From Hofstenia miamia (Eukaryota; Xenacoelomorpha; Acoela), in contig SCFE01000004.1 in the NCBI GenBank assembly GCA_004352715.1, positions 424,355-488,354 of the forward strand: 64,000 nucleotides of DNA, read 5' to 3'. Shown piece by piece: positions 47,898 through 61,978 of this stretch (positions are counted from its first letter, which is position 1; every line of letters starts with the position of its first letter). The notes beneath the pieces are model-generated. The model was not told where the DNA came from. It searched no databases and saw only the letters and a list, made by a program, of their open reading frames with translations. The position numbers and the translations under genes were made by a program.

Positions 47898-48897
47898 NNN
47901 NNNNNNNNNNNNNNNNNNNNNNNNNNNNNNNNNNNNNNNNNNNNNNNNNNNNNNNNNNNNNNNNNNNNNNNNNNNNNNNNNNNNNNNNNNNNNNNNNNNN
48001 NNNNNNNNNNNNNNNNNNNNNNNNNNNNNNNNNNNNNNNNNNNNNNNNNNNNNNNNNNNNNNNNNNNNNNNNNNNNNNNNNNNNNNNNNNNNNNNNNNNN
48101 NNNNNNNNNNNNNNNNNNNNNNNNNNNNNNNNNNNNNNNNNNNNNNNNNNNNNNNNNNNNNNNNNNNNNNNNNNNNNNNNNNNNNNNNNNNNNNNNNNNN
48201 NNNNNNNNNNNNNNNNNNNNNNNNNNNNNNNNNNNNNNNNNNNNNNNNNNNNNNNNNNNNNNNNNNNNNNNNNNNNNNNNNNNNNNNNNNNNNNNNNNNN
48301 NNNNNNNNNNNNNNNNNNNNNNNNNNNNNNNNNNNNNNNNNNNNNNNNNNNNNNNNNNNNNNNNNNNNNNNNNNNNNNNNNNNNNNNNNNNNNNNNNNNN
48401 NNNNNNNNNNNNNNNNNNNNNNNNNNNNNNNNNNNNNNNNNNNNNNNNNNNNNNNNNNNNNNNNNNNNNNNNNNNNNNNNNNNNNNNNNNNNNNNNNNNN
48501 NNNNNNNNNNNNNNNNNNNNNNNNNNNNNNNNNNNNNNNNNNNNNNNNNNNNNNNNNNNNNNNNNNNNNNNNNNNNNNNNNNNNNNNNNNNNNNNNNNNN
48601 NNNNNNNNNNNNNNNNNNNNNNNNNNNNNNNNNNNNNNNNNNNNNNNNNNNNNNNNNNNNNNNNNNNNNNNNNNNNNNNNNNNNNNNNNNNNNNNNNNNN
48701 NNNNNNNNNNNNNNNNNNNNNNNNNNNNNNNNNNNNNNNNNNNNNNNNNNNNNNNNNNNNNNNNNNNNNNNNNNNNNNNNNNNNNNNNNNNNNNNNNNNN
48801 NNNNNNNNNNNNNNNNNNNNNNNNNNNNNNNNNNNNNNNNNNNNNNNNNNNNNNNNNNNNNNNNNNNNNNNNNNNNNNNNNNNNNNNNNNNNNNNNN
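47898..48897. other. Assembly gap (1000 N)
   Basis: Placeholder gap. It must contain the rest of the mariner copy and at least some 5' exons of Pka-C. Confidence 0.95.
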
Positions 48898-51140
<2,243 letters not shown>

Positions 51141-51933
51141 TATTTATATGTGTAAGCCATGATCCCGCAACTTTATCAAGACTTAACTTCACTGTAACCT
51201 CATTCAACTTTTGCCAATAAGATTTATTACTTCAGGAATCTTGAGAAAGTTGCTAGTTCATGTAATCATGGGAAATATTAATTCGTGATCTATTAATTCG
51301 ATAAAATCGATGTCTCTTTTATTGCATATTGTAGTTTGTAATGTTTTGTACACGAGTGAATCGAATTTCAAACATAGTCTAAGCCTGGTGCGGCAGAAGT
51401 ATGATTTATTCTTTTGTTATATACTTCTGAATATAGTTTACAACAAATTCGTTTACTTTTCTTTATATATTTACAGATACATAAAGCAAAAACTGTCTAA
51501 ACATAATACTAAGGATTTCAGGTGCAAAATGATCCCTTCATTTTTTGTCATACCTGTTAACAAAAACCGTTCCTTAAGATTTGGATCTTACCTCATACTG
51601 AGGCATACAGTATTTCCTGGAATTAATATACCTAAAAGTATAGTGCTAAAACTTGGTAAATGTTAATCAATTTTTCTCTAAGCTTTGAAATGTGAAATAA
51701 CTTAAGGTTCAGTAAACAAGATTAGCAACGTGTTTCTGGATGGGGTCCACCACTGTGGTTTGTCCTGCAGGATTTAGTATGGGTGTCAAAATTTAACAGC
51801 ATTTATAGATACATCAAATTGCATCTAGAAGCTGTACATTCTGGAATTTTCTGGTCCCATAGTCCCATTGGTCCCACAGCATTCCTTCAATTTTGAATAA
51901 AAATAATAAGTAATATTCTGAAATCCATGGTCC
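51141..51933 (+). other. Pka-C 3' flank
   Basis: Likely 3' untranslated sequence. AATAAA occurs near 51893. A 118-residue frame (51310-51666) has no recognised family. Confidence 0.4.
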
Positions 51934-51935
51934 TA

Positions 51936-53640
51936 ACGGGTGATCACTAAAAATTGGCACAAATCTTTGAACTTCGTTTATTACAGATATAGTTGGCATA
52001 CATAATCGACTATATGAAAACAGCTTTATAAACTTATTAACTATGAAGTTGATAACAAAAAACAGTTAGTCATTTACATAACAAGAGTGACCGGGGGCCG
52101 TCACGGGAAGCCTTGCGAAGTTTTTGTCGCACAGTCATCAACTCTTTCTTCAAAGGCTCCATGTCGAACTCATGAATGCATTTTTTGATTCTCTGCTTCA
52201 ATGCACGTTCAGATTTTGCGGTCCAACCATTCGCATAAACTGCAGCCTTCAGCTGACCCCAAAAGTTCTCGATGGGTCGAAGTTGAGGAACATTCGGTGG
52301 ATTGATGTCTCGTGGCACAAAATTGACGTCCAATGTCTTCAGAAGTTCTTGTGTCGCTTTTGCGTAATGCGCAGACGCTAAGTCTGGCCAAAAGACGTAG
52401 TTCCCGTCTTTATGTTTTTCCTGAAGGAAAGGTACCAATCGTCTATTCACACAGTCTTCTCGGTACATTTCGCTATCAAGACTTCCTCGACGAGGACAAA
52501 AAAATGGTTCGGAAATCCCTTCGATGGAGATGGCCAGCCATACCATAATTTTAGGCTCGAATTTCTTCTTAAAATGAAATTTCACAGTCACAGGCGTTGA
52601 ACTTTGTTGAATGTAAAATACCCAGCGTTTCCGGGAATGCTATTAAGGTTAAGGGTGAAATAGGACTCATCATTCCATGACAATCGCAAAATCACTGCTT
52701 TTCTGAGAAAAGGTTCCGTTCTTTTTTCTGCAGTTGCGCTTGGCGCAGATTTCTTGTTCATTTGACATATGAGGGGCTTTTTGNTTCACACACTCTTCTC
52801 GGTACATTTCGCCATCAAGACTTCCTCGACGAGGACAAAAAATGGTTCGGAAATCCCTTCGGTGGAGATGGCCAGCCATACCATAATTTTAGGCTCGAAT
52901 TTCTTTTTAAAATGAAATTTCACAGTCACAGGCGTTGAACCTTTGTTGAATGTAAAATACCTAGCGTTTTGGGGAATACTATCAGGGTGAAGGGTGAAAT
53001 AGGACTCATCATCCATGACAATCGCAAAATCACTGCATTTCTGAGAAAAGGTTCCGTTCATTTTTCTGCAGTTGCGCTTGGCGCGGATTTCTTGTTCATC
53101 TGACATGTGAGGGGCTTTTTGGCTTTTAAAATGCTTCACAACTTCTGACTGCATAATTTTCACGACGTAACTTTGACTTACCCCGTACTTGGAGGCCATT
53201 TGACGGGTCGACACGCCGACACGGGTGATTGCGCCACGAACCATCTTCCGTCGTTTTGTGTCCGTGATTCTCAACGGTTTTCTTCCGGAACCAGGCTTTC
53301 TTTCAACACTTGCGCCTCTCTGGAGCTTCGCGAGAACTCGGTAAGAAGTACGCTTCGCAATACCAATGTCCTCAAGCTTCTTCACAATGCATGACTTCGT
53401 CTTATCTCGATGCTTCAGATAGACAGTTTCTATCAGTTCGCGGCGTTGCACTTCGGAAAATCTCTTCATCTCATAAAATGAAGTCAAAATTCAAATTTAG
53501 AGAAAATCACGTGATTTTCGAATGCGGCAATATCACGTGATGCTTTGACTTTGCTACCAAGAGTAATAGCACGCTGATAAACCTTTTATGTTTGAAATAC
53601 AAAGCTTTCAATTTTGTGCCAATTTTTAGTCATCACCCGT
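51936..53640 (-). mobile_element. Mariner-like (DD37E) transposon, chimeric assembly of two copies
   Basis: Terminal inverted repeats of about 25 bp (ACGGGTGATCACTAAAAATT.. at 51936 and its inverse, one mismatch, ending 53640) are flanked by TA on both sides (51934-51935, 53641-53642). The transposase is on the minus strand. A single N at 52784 separates two versions of the same internal stretch (52447-52783 and 52785 to about 53120), so parts of two copies or alleles were joined. Without the duplicated stretch the element would be about 1.37 kb. Confidence 0.88.
52070..53487 (-). pseudogene. DD37E mariner-like transposase, split by assembly join
   Basis: The N-terminal part (from 53487) has two helix-turn-helix regions ('IVKKLEDIGIAKRTSYRVLA' and 'STRQMASKYGVSQSYVVKIM') and the first catalytic Asp in 'VMDDESYFTL'. 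The C-terminal part (to 52070) has the second Asp in 'FWPDLASAHYAK' and the Glu in 'LRPIENFWG'. I count 37 residues between them: DD37E, as in the ITmD37E/TRT group. Both parts contain 'VKFHFKKKFEPKIMVWLAIS', which shows the overlap. Left of the N the copy has damage (a shift near 52610); right of it the frame is open. An intact transposase may exist in the real genome. Confidence 0.85.
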
Positions 53641-53642
53641 TA

Positions 53643-55558
53643 TAGTTTAGTTTCTAAAAATCAATTTGGTTTTAGATAAAATTAGGTTTTAACTATATTA
53701 ATTTGTACACAATAACTTAAATGTCAGTACGAAGATATAAGTACTATTTAACATTTATTAATTCAATCTATATCAAATATGTTGGGAATTTACTGACAAA
53801 CAATTGTAGGGATACATAGGGAGCCAGAAGAAAGCTTATAATCCTAAAATCTCCTCATTTAGAATGCTGGTTTGGCAACCAATTGACAACATATTGAATG
53901 ATTTCTAGAGGAATTAGAGAAGTTGTTTCATTCGATTGTTGTTTCTATTTTTTCAGAGAGTTTCAACAATGATCAAAATACCATAAGGTTGATGATGAAT
54001 CCAATGACTAAGGCTGACCTATTATGGTTGAAATATCGATTTCTAAAGCTATTTGTGTATTTAGCAACATATTTGTTTTCCAAAAGGGAATTATTTTTAT
54101 TTAAACTTTGTGTTCTATTCTACCGGAATTTGAATTACCCTTCAAACACTTCATTTTCTGAAACTAACAAAACAAACTTTTTGCTAAATACATCTATAAA
54201 TTAAGCCCTATAACTTGATTACCACCACAAAGAATGCTGTCTTCAATGATGGAATATGTTTGTGTTCACCAAATTCATTAGTATTTAAACTGTGTCGATA
54301 GCATAAAAACTCATGACGCTATAGGTATTCAAATTTCATCCACTCTATTCATTGTAATAATTGCATACGAAAGATTGCTGATTTTGACAAATTTTTTGTA
54401 AATACATGTAGTGTAACATGGAGCTAGTAAGCACGTACATTTTGATGTATTGTGCTAGTTCATAGGTTCAATGCTTGAAAAGCAATAGGGTTGCGAAATG
54501 CTTCAGCTGAAATAGTCGAATAGAATTTTGCAAATTGTAATTAACAAAAGTCTTAGTTATGGAAGAAGTATAGTACTTAAAAATATAATTTTAATATAGT
54601 AAGATGGAGCTAAATGAGCTCTAAAGAATTTCTGAAGCCAGCTAAAGAATCGGAGGTAGAGTTGGTAGAATACTGGCTGTGTAAATGTATATAAGTCTAT
54701 AAAGTAAAAAGCAATATTGTATACCAGAGGAAGCCTTCCAAAAATTGAAGATGCATATTAAAGCATTGAAACCAAGAATACAGAAGACGTAATATTTATA
54801 AATTAATATCTCGTTTTTATAAGAACTATTATTAATTAAACAATTCTAAGAAAAATATAAACTACGTTAAAATTTTGTATAAATCTTAAAAATGCATAAG
54901 CTGATTAACTTTGGAGAATGTAATAGTTTTTAATAAATAAATTGTTGAAAAGTAATCAAGTCACATAATATATTTTTAAAAAATGCCAAGATCATTGAAA
55001 ACATTAAAACTTTATATATGTTTATTATATGGTTTAAGAAAGCCAAAAAATGGGGATAATATACGAAAAAATGAATAATATAGTATGTTTCAAATGATGA
55101 ATGATCATTTAGAAAATTGATAATTATTAGTAATTGAAAAACGATAACAAAATTCAATTAGTAATCAAATGAAATTTTAGTTATAAAAAGATGGTATGTT
55201 TCTAAAAGTTCATCCATAGAATATCCCCTGAATTTGTAGGTCAAATTATGCTTCCAATTCAATAGAGATCCAAATTGTTGAAACTTAACTGTAAATCTAG
55301 AAATGCATGATATTTATTTTATTTCAACGTTTAGTAGACTGCATGGTATGGTTTTTTCCTTGAAATTTTATTGTATAGAAATCTCGAAACTTTTAAAGAA
55401 TATCGCGCTGCTGCATAGGAAGTAATATTATCTCCAGCTAACTATCAGAAATCTAGATGTACAAAACCATGAGTAGGACTTCCTTGAGTTTTCGAATCCC
55501 CTCATTGGCAAGAATCCATTTTGTAAGATTATGGTAATGATTTTAACTAGTTCATTAT
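53643..55558. other. AT-rich intergenic stretch
   Basis: 1.9 kb. No gene or recognised element; the frame at 53923-54204 has no family signal. Confidence 0.4.
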
Positions 55559-55822
55559 CAGGCGCGGATTCAGGATTCCAAGTTAGGGGGGGCGTGGGAC
55601 TGCGTGCATGCATGTATCTTTTATGCCTACATATTATAATTTTCTATAATAATAATAGATAAATATATGACAGGTTGTTTAAATGCTTTCTTGAAATTAA
55701 AGTTAGGCAAAAACTATGTTATACAATACATTGGATATTTGTCAGTAAAACAAGCAATGAATTCATCTCCTATATTTTTTATTCCAATTTTAGGTTTTGT
55801 GCGCCCCCCCAAACCGCCCCTG
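55559..55822. mobile_element. 264-bp MITE-like element with 5-bp target duplication
   Basis: It begins CAGGCGCGGATTCAGGATT and ends AAACCGCCCCTG, whose complement CAGGGGCGGTTT matches the left end. Runs of G (left) and C (right) lie just inside. Flanking ATTAT occurs on both sides. There is no coding capacity. Ends of this kind (CAGGGGCGGAT..) are common among animal non-autonomous DNA transposons. Confidence 0.65.
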
Positions 55823-56599
55823 ATTATTAAGAACTTTTACAAGTAAATTTCTACGCGCAGACCTATGAAACTTTACTGTTACGGATTATTTACTTTTACT
55901 AAAACTAATACAAACTACAGATAGTCATCGACGTTTCTGGTGGGGATGTGTATCTCAGTTATAATAATAATAAGAGCAAATTTATTGCGCAATATATGTA
56001 TACAAAAAATCTACGAACATGACAAAAAATAAAATATATACAAATAGTTAACTGCAAATTAATATGTATACAATATATAATAATATAATCAATGTTTATG
56101 TGACTGTTTGTGTAAGTTCTCAACGTTGGATATACAGTACTGAAAAAAAGAATGCGGCCACCCATGATTTGTCATAAATATTTCTAAGAAATGGACGCCA
56201 AGAATGTCATAGGTATTTTTTAATTAGATTTAGTGTTGCAGAAAGGGAAATTCATCAATGTTGAAACACAATTATCACTGTTTACTTTAAATCTCAAGGA
56301 GAAATGCTACAATGCTTGTAGTTAGGTAATCTTTTCTTGGAAAATGTATTCGGTAACTTCAGACTAATTCAGAGAATCTAAAAAAAAATTGTTGAGCTTT
56401 TTCAGTCTACTTATTATGAAAATGTCTAATAACAGCTCTTGTGTGCCTTTCAAAGCGAAATCCTAGGAAGTCAGTTCTAGAAGGGAACATATCGTGTATT
56501 ATATGATCGGTACACTCCGAAATATCTTTGTATAACCTCTCGTCTTTAACTTTAGTTATAATTTTCTAGGACAATAGTCGTCTATAAGACCAGTATATA
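55823..56599. other. Intergenic stretch with possible Tc1-like end
   Basis: Near 56131-56163, TACAGTACTGAAAAAAAGAATGC and GGCCACCC resemble a Tc1-type terminal repeat. No partner was found. Otherwise AT-rich. Confidence 0.35.
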
Positions 56600-57170
56600 T
56601 AGCCTCGGTTTTTAGTGAAAATGTCCACAGTATTCGAGACAAAGTAGCTGATCTAAGTTTAACTGTATCTTATTATAAACTAGATATTATCCTCATCTCT
56701 GAATTTTGGTTACCCGATGACGAATTTTTTGATTTTTTTGAATTAACCAACTATGCTTCTTTCACCAAAATAGAATCTCGAAGTATGCCAAATGTGGAAG
56801 TATTCTTGCATATATCAGTCTTTCATGGTGTAACCATATCCGCGATCGTACTAATGAATTTTCAAATCCTCTATCTACGTCTGGTGACCACGAATGTTTA
56901 ATCTTACAGCTACCCCCTCTTTATCTTTCACGTGAATTTAGCTCGATGTGTCTTATAGGAGTTTATTTACCTTCAAGTGGTAAAACTTCGCTCCAAAATA
57001 TCCTTTAGCTGATTATCCATAGTATTTAAATATACAAATTGTTAGCTGCATCTTAGTTACTGTTGATTTTAATTATGCTTCAATGAATGCAATGGCATAT
57101 CTAGGTCTTAAGCAGTAGATATCTAAGCCAACACTCAAGAATGCCATTCTGGACTACTTTTTTTGTAATA
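56600..57170 (+). pseudogene. LINE APE endonuclease fragment
   Basis: Pieces: 'SVFSENVHSIRDKVADL' (N-x-x-S-I-R-x-K start), 'LDIILISEFWLPD' (the catalytic Glu position), 'HECLILQLPP', 'CLIGVYLPSSGKT', and 'TVDFNYASMNAM' in place of G-D-F-N. Several frame changes; no RT follows. It ends where the Gypsy element 2 sequence begins. Confidence 0.6.
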
Positions 57171-57180
57171 TAAATGATTG

Positions 57181-58320
57181 CTATGTCATTAATACGTCAG
57201 TATCAGAGGTATGCGCATCACTGGTACTGATTTTTGTATTAGGATAAAAGTGAACAAAGCCCTCCCTTAATGAACCCATTCTGATAGTGTGGTCCACAAA
57301 AAGTGAACAAAACTCTGTCACTTGCTGAAGTGTCATCTGCTCTGGGTCCATAATGAAGGAATTAACCAAACATGTCAATTTCTTTGTATTGTATGTCCAT
57401 CAGAGTTGGTTTTTGGTATCCTTGGAGATGTTGTCTCTAATTAAATGGGTGGCTTTTTGTTTGGCAATAAATTATAGGTGTAGGATCTCCTCATTGATCT
57501 TTGACATCTCTTTTCTTCTTTCTTCAGCCTTCCTGAAGCAAACTGTAGAAGTAGCAGTAGAGGACTCAGAAGAAGAAAAAGGCTGGGAGCTTGGAGGGAC
57601 TATCTAATCACTCAGGGGTTGAGTTACATTTATTATATCACTAAAGGGTGTTCTATGAATATTAAAGTCTCTATGTTGCACCAGCTCATCTTGATCTTGT
57701 GGAGACAGTCATCTCAAGACATAATATCAAGAACAGGAGGCTTGTCAGGTTGTCAGCTCTCCTAGTTGAGAGGCCAGTTGTCGCCCAAGCAATGTTGGAC
57801 ACTGCTCAGCACCATTTCTGCGTCCTCATTTTTGCTCACATGCCCATCAAGCAGAAACAGTAGTCTCTCACGCCTAGTAGGGGCTTCAGAACCTTCACTA
57901 TTTTCCATCCTCTTTCATTCTTTGGGGGAGGGTAGAGCTGGTGACTCTCTTTCTTTTTCTTGGGTTTCATCATTCCTAAATATAGTAATAAGGTTAAGGT
58001 CCCAAACATCAGGATCAAAATTTTGTCTATATCTGGCTCTATATTAGGGCAGTATGTGAGTACTGGGAGTGTCACTATTATATATTGTATTATCATCAAA
58101 ATCAATATCATCAAAATCTTCCTCACAATACTCAGTTAAATCATCATACTGTTTGTATGTATCATTACCATTATCTACTAGTGTAAACTCGTTATTCTAG
58201 TCTATAATGACATTTTCAATATATTCGATGGCTCATTTGAGCCATTGGAAGTGAACAATTTTATTGTTGTTAAGGGTGTAAGTGTTGTGATCAAGTACTT
58301 TTTCAATTGTGAATAGCTCT
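57181..58320 (-). pseudogene. Unassigned coding remnants after integrase of Gypsy element 2
   Basis: Frames on the minus strand (57836-58126, 57181-57378 and broken pieces between, such as 'CFRKAEERRKEMSKINEEI') have codon-like composition matching the rest of the element. The first has a hydrophobic stretch 'LMIIQYIIVTLPVL'. I recognise no domain. It could be an extra ORF, or flanking gene sequence. Confidence 0.3.
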
Positions 58321-58326
58321 TGCCAA

Positions 58327-59028
58327 TTAGTTACTAGTTCCCTCACTTGGTTTAGATGGGAAATATGAGAATACCTTGTCACTGCTCTTGTGTGGTTGAC
58401 CATATAGTTTTTTGTTAAAATTACGTTTTTGATGTATAACTGACTGCTTGGTGTTGTGACAAACCGTCAGGTGAACTTCTTGCATTTCACAGATCATATG
58501 CACTACATACCTTTCCAAGTTGACTTCATGGTAGTTCAGGAACGTAATGGAGAGAGGTGTGCTAGCCTATCAGCCAAACATGGCCTTGAAAGAGATTACT
58601 TTTGTGGTGGAGTGGATGGCAGTATTATAAAAATTTTCCATGATTTTGATTACATGTTTCCAGTACTTGTTGGCCACTCTTGACAGGGCCACCCTAATTA
58701 ATTTAATTTATGTATGATTTTATCTTTCTACCACACTGTTGGATTGGGGGTGGTATGCTGTGAATTCATGAAGGACTTTGAGTTCATGCATCAAGAGGTC
58801 CATTAAATTGTTCTCAAACTTAGGACCATGATCAGACACAAGTAATTCCATGGGCCCCAGCTTGAGTACCCATTCCTTAACAATTTTCTCCCCAACAATC
58901 TCAGAAACTCTACTGCTAAGAAGAATTAGCCTCATGTATTTCATGAAGTGATTGACCATCAGTAATACATATTGGTAGCTGTTGTCATCTTTGGAAAGCT
59001 TCTCTAAGTCCATGCTGGACTTCTTCAT
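58327..59028 (-). pseudogene. Gypsy element 2 integrase
   Basis: 'YQYVLLMVNHFMKYMRLILL' (strand after the first catalytic Asp), 'LLVSDHGPKFENN' (second Asp) and 'EFTAYHPQSNSVVER' (catalytic Glu) are all visible at 58720-59028. Further on, minus-strand pieces at 58327-58518 and about 58240 ('FTIEKVLDHNTYTL') resemble the integrase C-terminal part. Stops separate the pieces. Confidence 0.8.
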
Positions 59029-59565
59029 TTATTTGTTCAGCTGGTTGACTTTCTAATTTAGCTTGTTGATCTAGAAAGTGACTCACACTTTACAGTAGTC
59101 AATTTTCACACTTGTCAATGATGTCCATGATAGTGGTGTGTACTCTTATGGTGAGGTAGCAGGCATTAAAGGTGTTCTCTGTTTGTAAAATGCCAAGATG
59201 CCCTTGTTCATGAACCTTTCATATGAGGTCACAGCTACAATATTTGAGAATTGTTAAGCAATTGTTGCAACTCTTAGTGAAAAGAAGACCTTGCAAATTT
59301 AGCTTCCAGTTGTATCTTTTAAAATAGTGGTTTGCCACTGGATTCATTTGGATGAAAGGATCTTTCAATCACTCAATGATCTCAGATAACACTTTATCAT
59401 GTTGCTGGCATTGGATGATTTCCTGTTCCATTATCTTTTCCTTGACCATAATAGATATAATATGACTTTACCTTGCTGATTGGGATTAATCTTGGGCAGC
59501 ATGTCATATTCTGTTAGTGGGGTAAAAGCAAATCAGATCTTCTCACTGGCAGGCTTTCTCAAATC

Positions 59566-59865
59566 TTATTCATAACTGGGAAGTGCAGTCCAGTAGTCTG
59601 CATTGAGATGTAACTTTCCCAGTCTGTGTTGGATGGTAAACAAGAAGTTGTTGAGGTACTCTATCCACTGGGCTATGATTTTAGACTTATCACTATAGAA
59701 CTTTTTTAGCCAAGTGAGTGCACTGTTATTGGTATGTACAATGAAAGGACAACTGAGGATAAAATATCTAAATTTCTTGAGCACCTGTACTACAGCCAGC
59801 ATTTCAAGTTTGGTGGCTCCATAGTTCTTTTCAGTGGCTTGTAGCTTTTGACTGAAATACTGCAC
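59566..59865 (-). pseudogene. Gypsy element 2 RNase H
   Basis: 'QYFSQKLQATEKNYGATKLE' carries the Y-x-x-x-K-x-E motif, then 'IVHTNNSALTWLKKF' (the usual TDH is changed to T-N-N) and 'IQHRLGKLHLNADYWTALP' (the H-x-x-G-x-x-x-x-x-A-D motif). Confidence 0.8.
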
Positions 59866-60048
59866 TGGGCTTTATATGCCATTGATGACTTGGCTCACTA
59901 CTCCACTTATCTCTAATGTACTAGCATCACAGTCAATAAGTAAATCTTTGGCATAATCAGGTGTATTCAAGCTGGGTATTTTCTTCAATTTCTTGTTTAT
60001 TTGGTCCAGATTCTCCTGTTCAGCAAATATCCACTTTAACTCAATGGT

Positions 60049-60857
60049 TTACTTTATTAATTGAGAAATATTCCTAGTCTTCTCAGTGAGGTCAGGTATA
60101 AACATTCCATAATAGTTCAAGAACCCCATCAGTCTCTGGACGTACTTTCTAGTTTTAGGGGATTCAATTTTATCCAAAATGTTCTTAGTATTGGTTCTTA
60201 TGGAAATTTTTCCCAGCTCAATAACTCCACCCAAGAAGGTTACTTTCATTTGACCTAGTTGTTACCATTGACTTTCAATCCAGCATTGTGTAATAAATCC
60301 AGTGTTCTACTCAGTTTCTCAAGATCTTTGGGAAACATTTGACTAGAATATCATCTATATAGGCAGAAATGCCAGGCTCTAACATATTTGCCTCATTCTT
60401 CAGAACTTTGGAAACATACCTATGGAGGGTGGCAGGGCATTACACATGTCAAATGCCATATACTTCCACTCATATAATATGTACAGAGTGATAAAGGCAG
60501 TTTTCTTGAAATCAGATGGCACATCAGCACTTACCAGTAAGCCTTGCAAAGATTGAGTCATGAAAAGAATATTGCAGCTTGCATTGTATAAAAGATCTTT
60601 TATCTGAGGTAAGAGATAAGCATCTCATTTAACTCATGGAAATTGATACAGAGGCAGTATTTGTCCCTTTGTTTGATAAATACAGATGGTGCTGAGTACA
60701 GGCTATTGCTTCCTTGAATTATACCACTCTTGATAAGATTACTCAAGATTTTCTCATATTCTCCATTGAGATTCACCAGGACTCTTCTTATAGGTAAAGG
60801 GATTTGTTTGTCATGTTTCATCTCAATGGCATGCACTGCACCAATCACTTGTCCCAC
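60049..60857 (-). pseudogene. Gypsy element 2 reverse transcriptase
   Basis: 60600-60857: 'PIRRVLVNLNGEYEKILSNL', 'IIQGSNSLYSAPSVFIKQRD' and 'CINFHELNEM' (RT fingers). Near 60345 'AYIDDILV' is the catalytic YxDD. 60049-60249: 'VTFLGGVIELGKISI' and 'RLMGFLNYYGMFIPDLTEKT' (connection). There are at least three frame breaks. Confidence 0.82.
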
Positions 60858-61124
60858 ATGGATGGAGCCATAATTGAATACTTCACTCTTGCCTTGAAGT
60901 GAAGACAGTGGGGATTCTCACTGTATCTGACGTATCATCAATGTCATGGACAGTCATGAAGATTGGTAAACATGTGGTTATATCATTTTCTACCTGGACA
61001 GGTATGGCAACAATCTCAAGTTGTGCATAATTAATGTGGACAGGAAACTTTGAACTATTAAGAATAGTGATGCAGGTCTTCCCCTGCTTAATGTGACATA
61101 ATCAGGTAAAAAGTTGATTCCCTT

Positions 61125-61412
61125 CTAGTAAGTACCTCTTTGTCCAGCAATCATCACATCACTGTTATAATAGCTGTCAGTAAACATGGTTGCTCTTGTC
61201 CAGTTTTGGGATTCTATGACAACAGACTCAGTGAGCTGAAAGAAAATTTCTTGCTTGGGGATCACAGTCAACTGTGAGACCTCATTGTCTTTAATTGAGA
61301 TGGTGTTACTTCCATAATCAATTACACATGCATTTCTTTCTAGGAAATCACTACCCAAGATGATGTTGTAGGGCAGAAGTTGGTGATAAGTGCTGAAAAC
61401 AACTTGATCCAC
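61125..61412 (-). pseudogene. Gypsy element 2 protease C-terminal part
   Basis: 'LLPYNIILGSDFLERNACVI' followed by 'DYGSNTISI' is the I-L-G-x-D-F-L region at the end of retroviral-type aspartic proteases. The D-[ST]-G active site is not in this frame. Confidence 0.7.
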
Positions 61413-61978
61413 TTGAAAAAGTTCCTTATTAATTCAAAGTTCTAAGTCACAGACTTTTTGTTTTAACAAGATGTTGTTCCCTGAAGCATATATTAAGCAA
61501 ATTGCAGAGGGGTCTAGCTCATCCCTGCTCATACATAACATACTACAACATTTGTCACTGATAATCAATGCAAATGCTCCATGTTCATGGTAGCATATAC
61601 TAAACTTCCATTAACTTTGACAGGAATAACCATTCTTCCTCATCATTTTAGTGATAATGAGAACATCATGTGCTTGGTTGTCAGGAGGCAGTGCTCCAGT
61701 CAGTTTAAAGTATCAGTAACTTTGACTTCATCAAATTCAGAGTGAGGATCCTCTGTCTCAGGTTCTTCAATCAGAAATCAATTTCCATCAGCTATAATTC
61801 AGCACTATATGTATTTTTTAGGTGGTCCTTCTGACAACACCAATAGCAATGGACAGCAGAGACTTCAAATTTTTTCTTGGGGGAATGATTATCACTCAGT
61901 ACAATCTCTTTTAACTTGAATTTTCCAAGTTCTGTTTTAATCTTCATTTCACCAACATCCCTTTTGATTCAACTTGAA

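Noticed and set aside
51310-51666. 118-residue frame downstream of Pka-C
   Set aside because: AT-rich composition without any family motif; likely 3' untranslated or intergenic sequence.
57353-58047. + strand frames in the right part
   Set aside because: They are the reverse of the Gypsy element 2 debris; neither strand gives a recognised domain, and the minus strand is consistent with the element.
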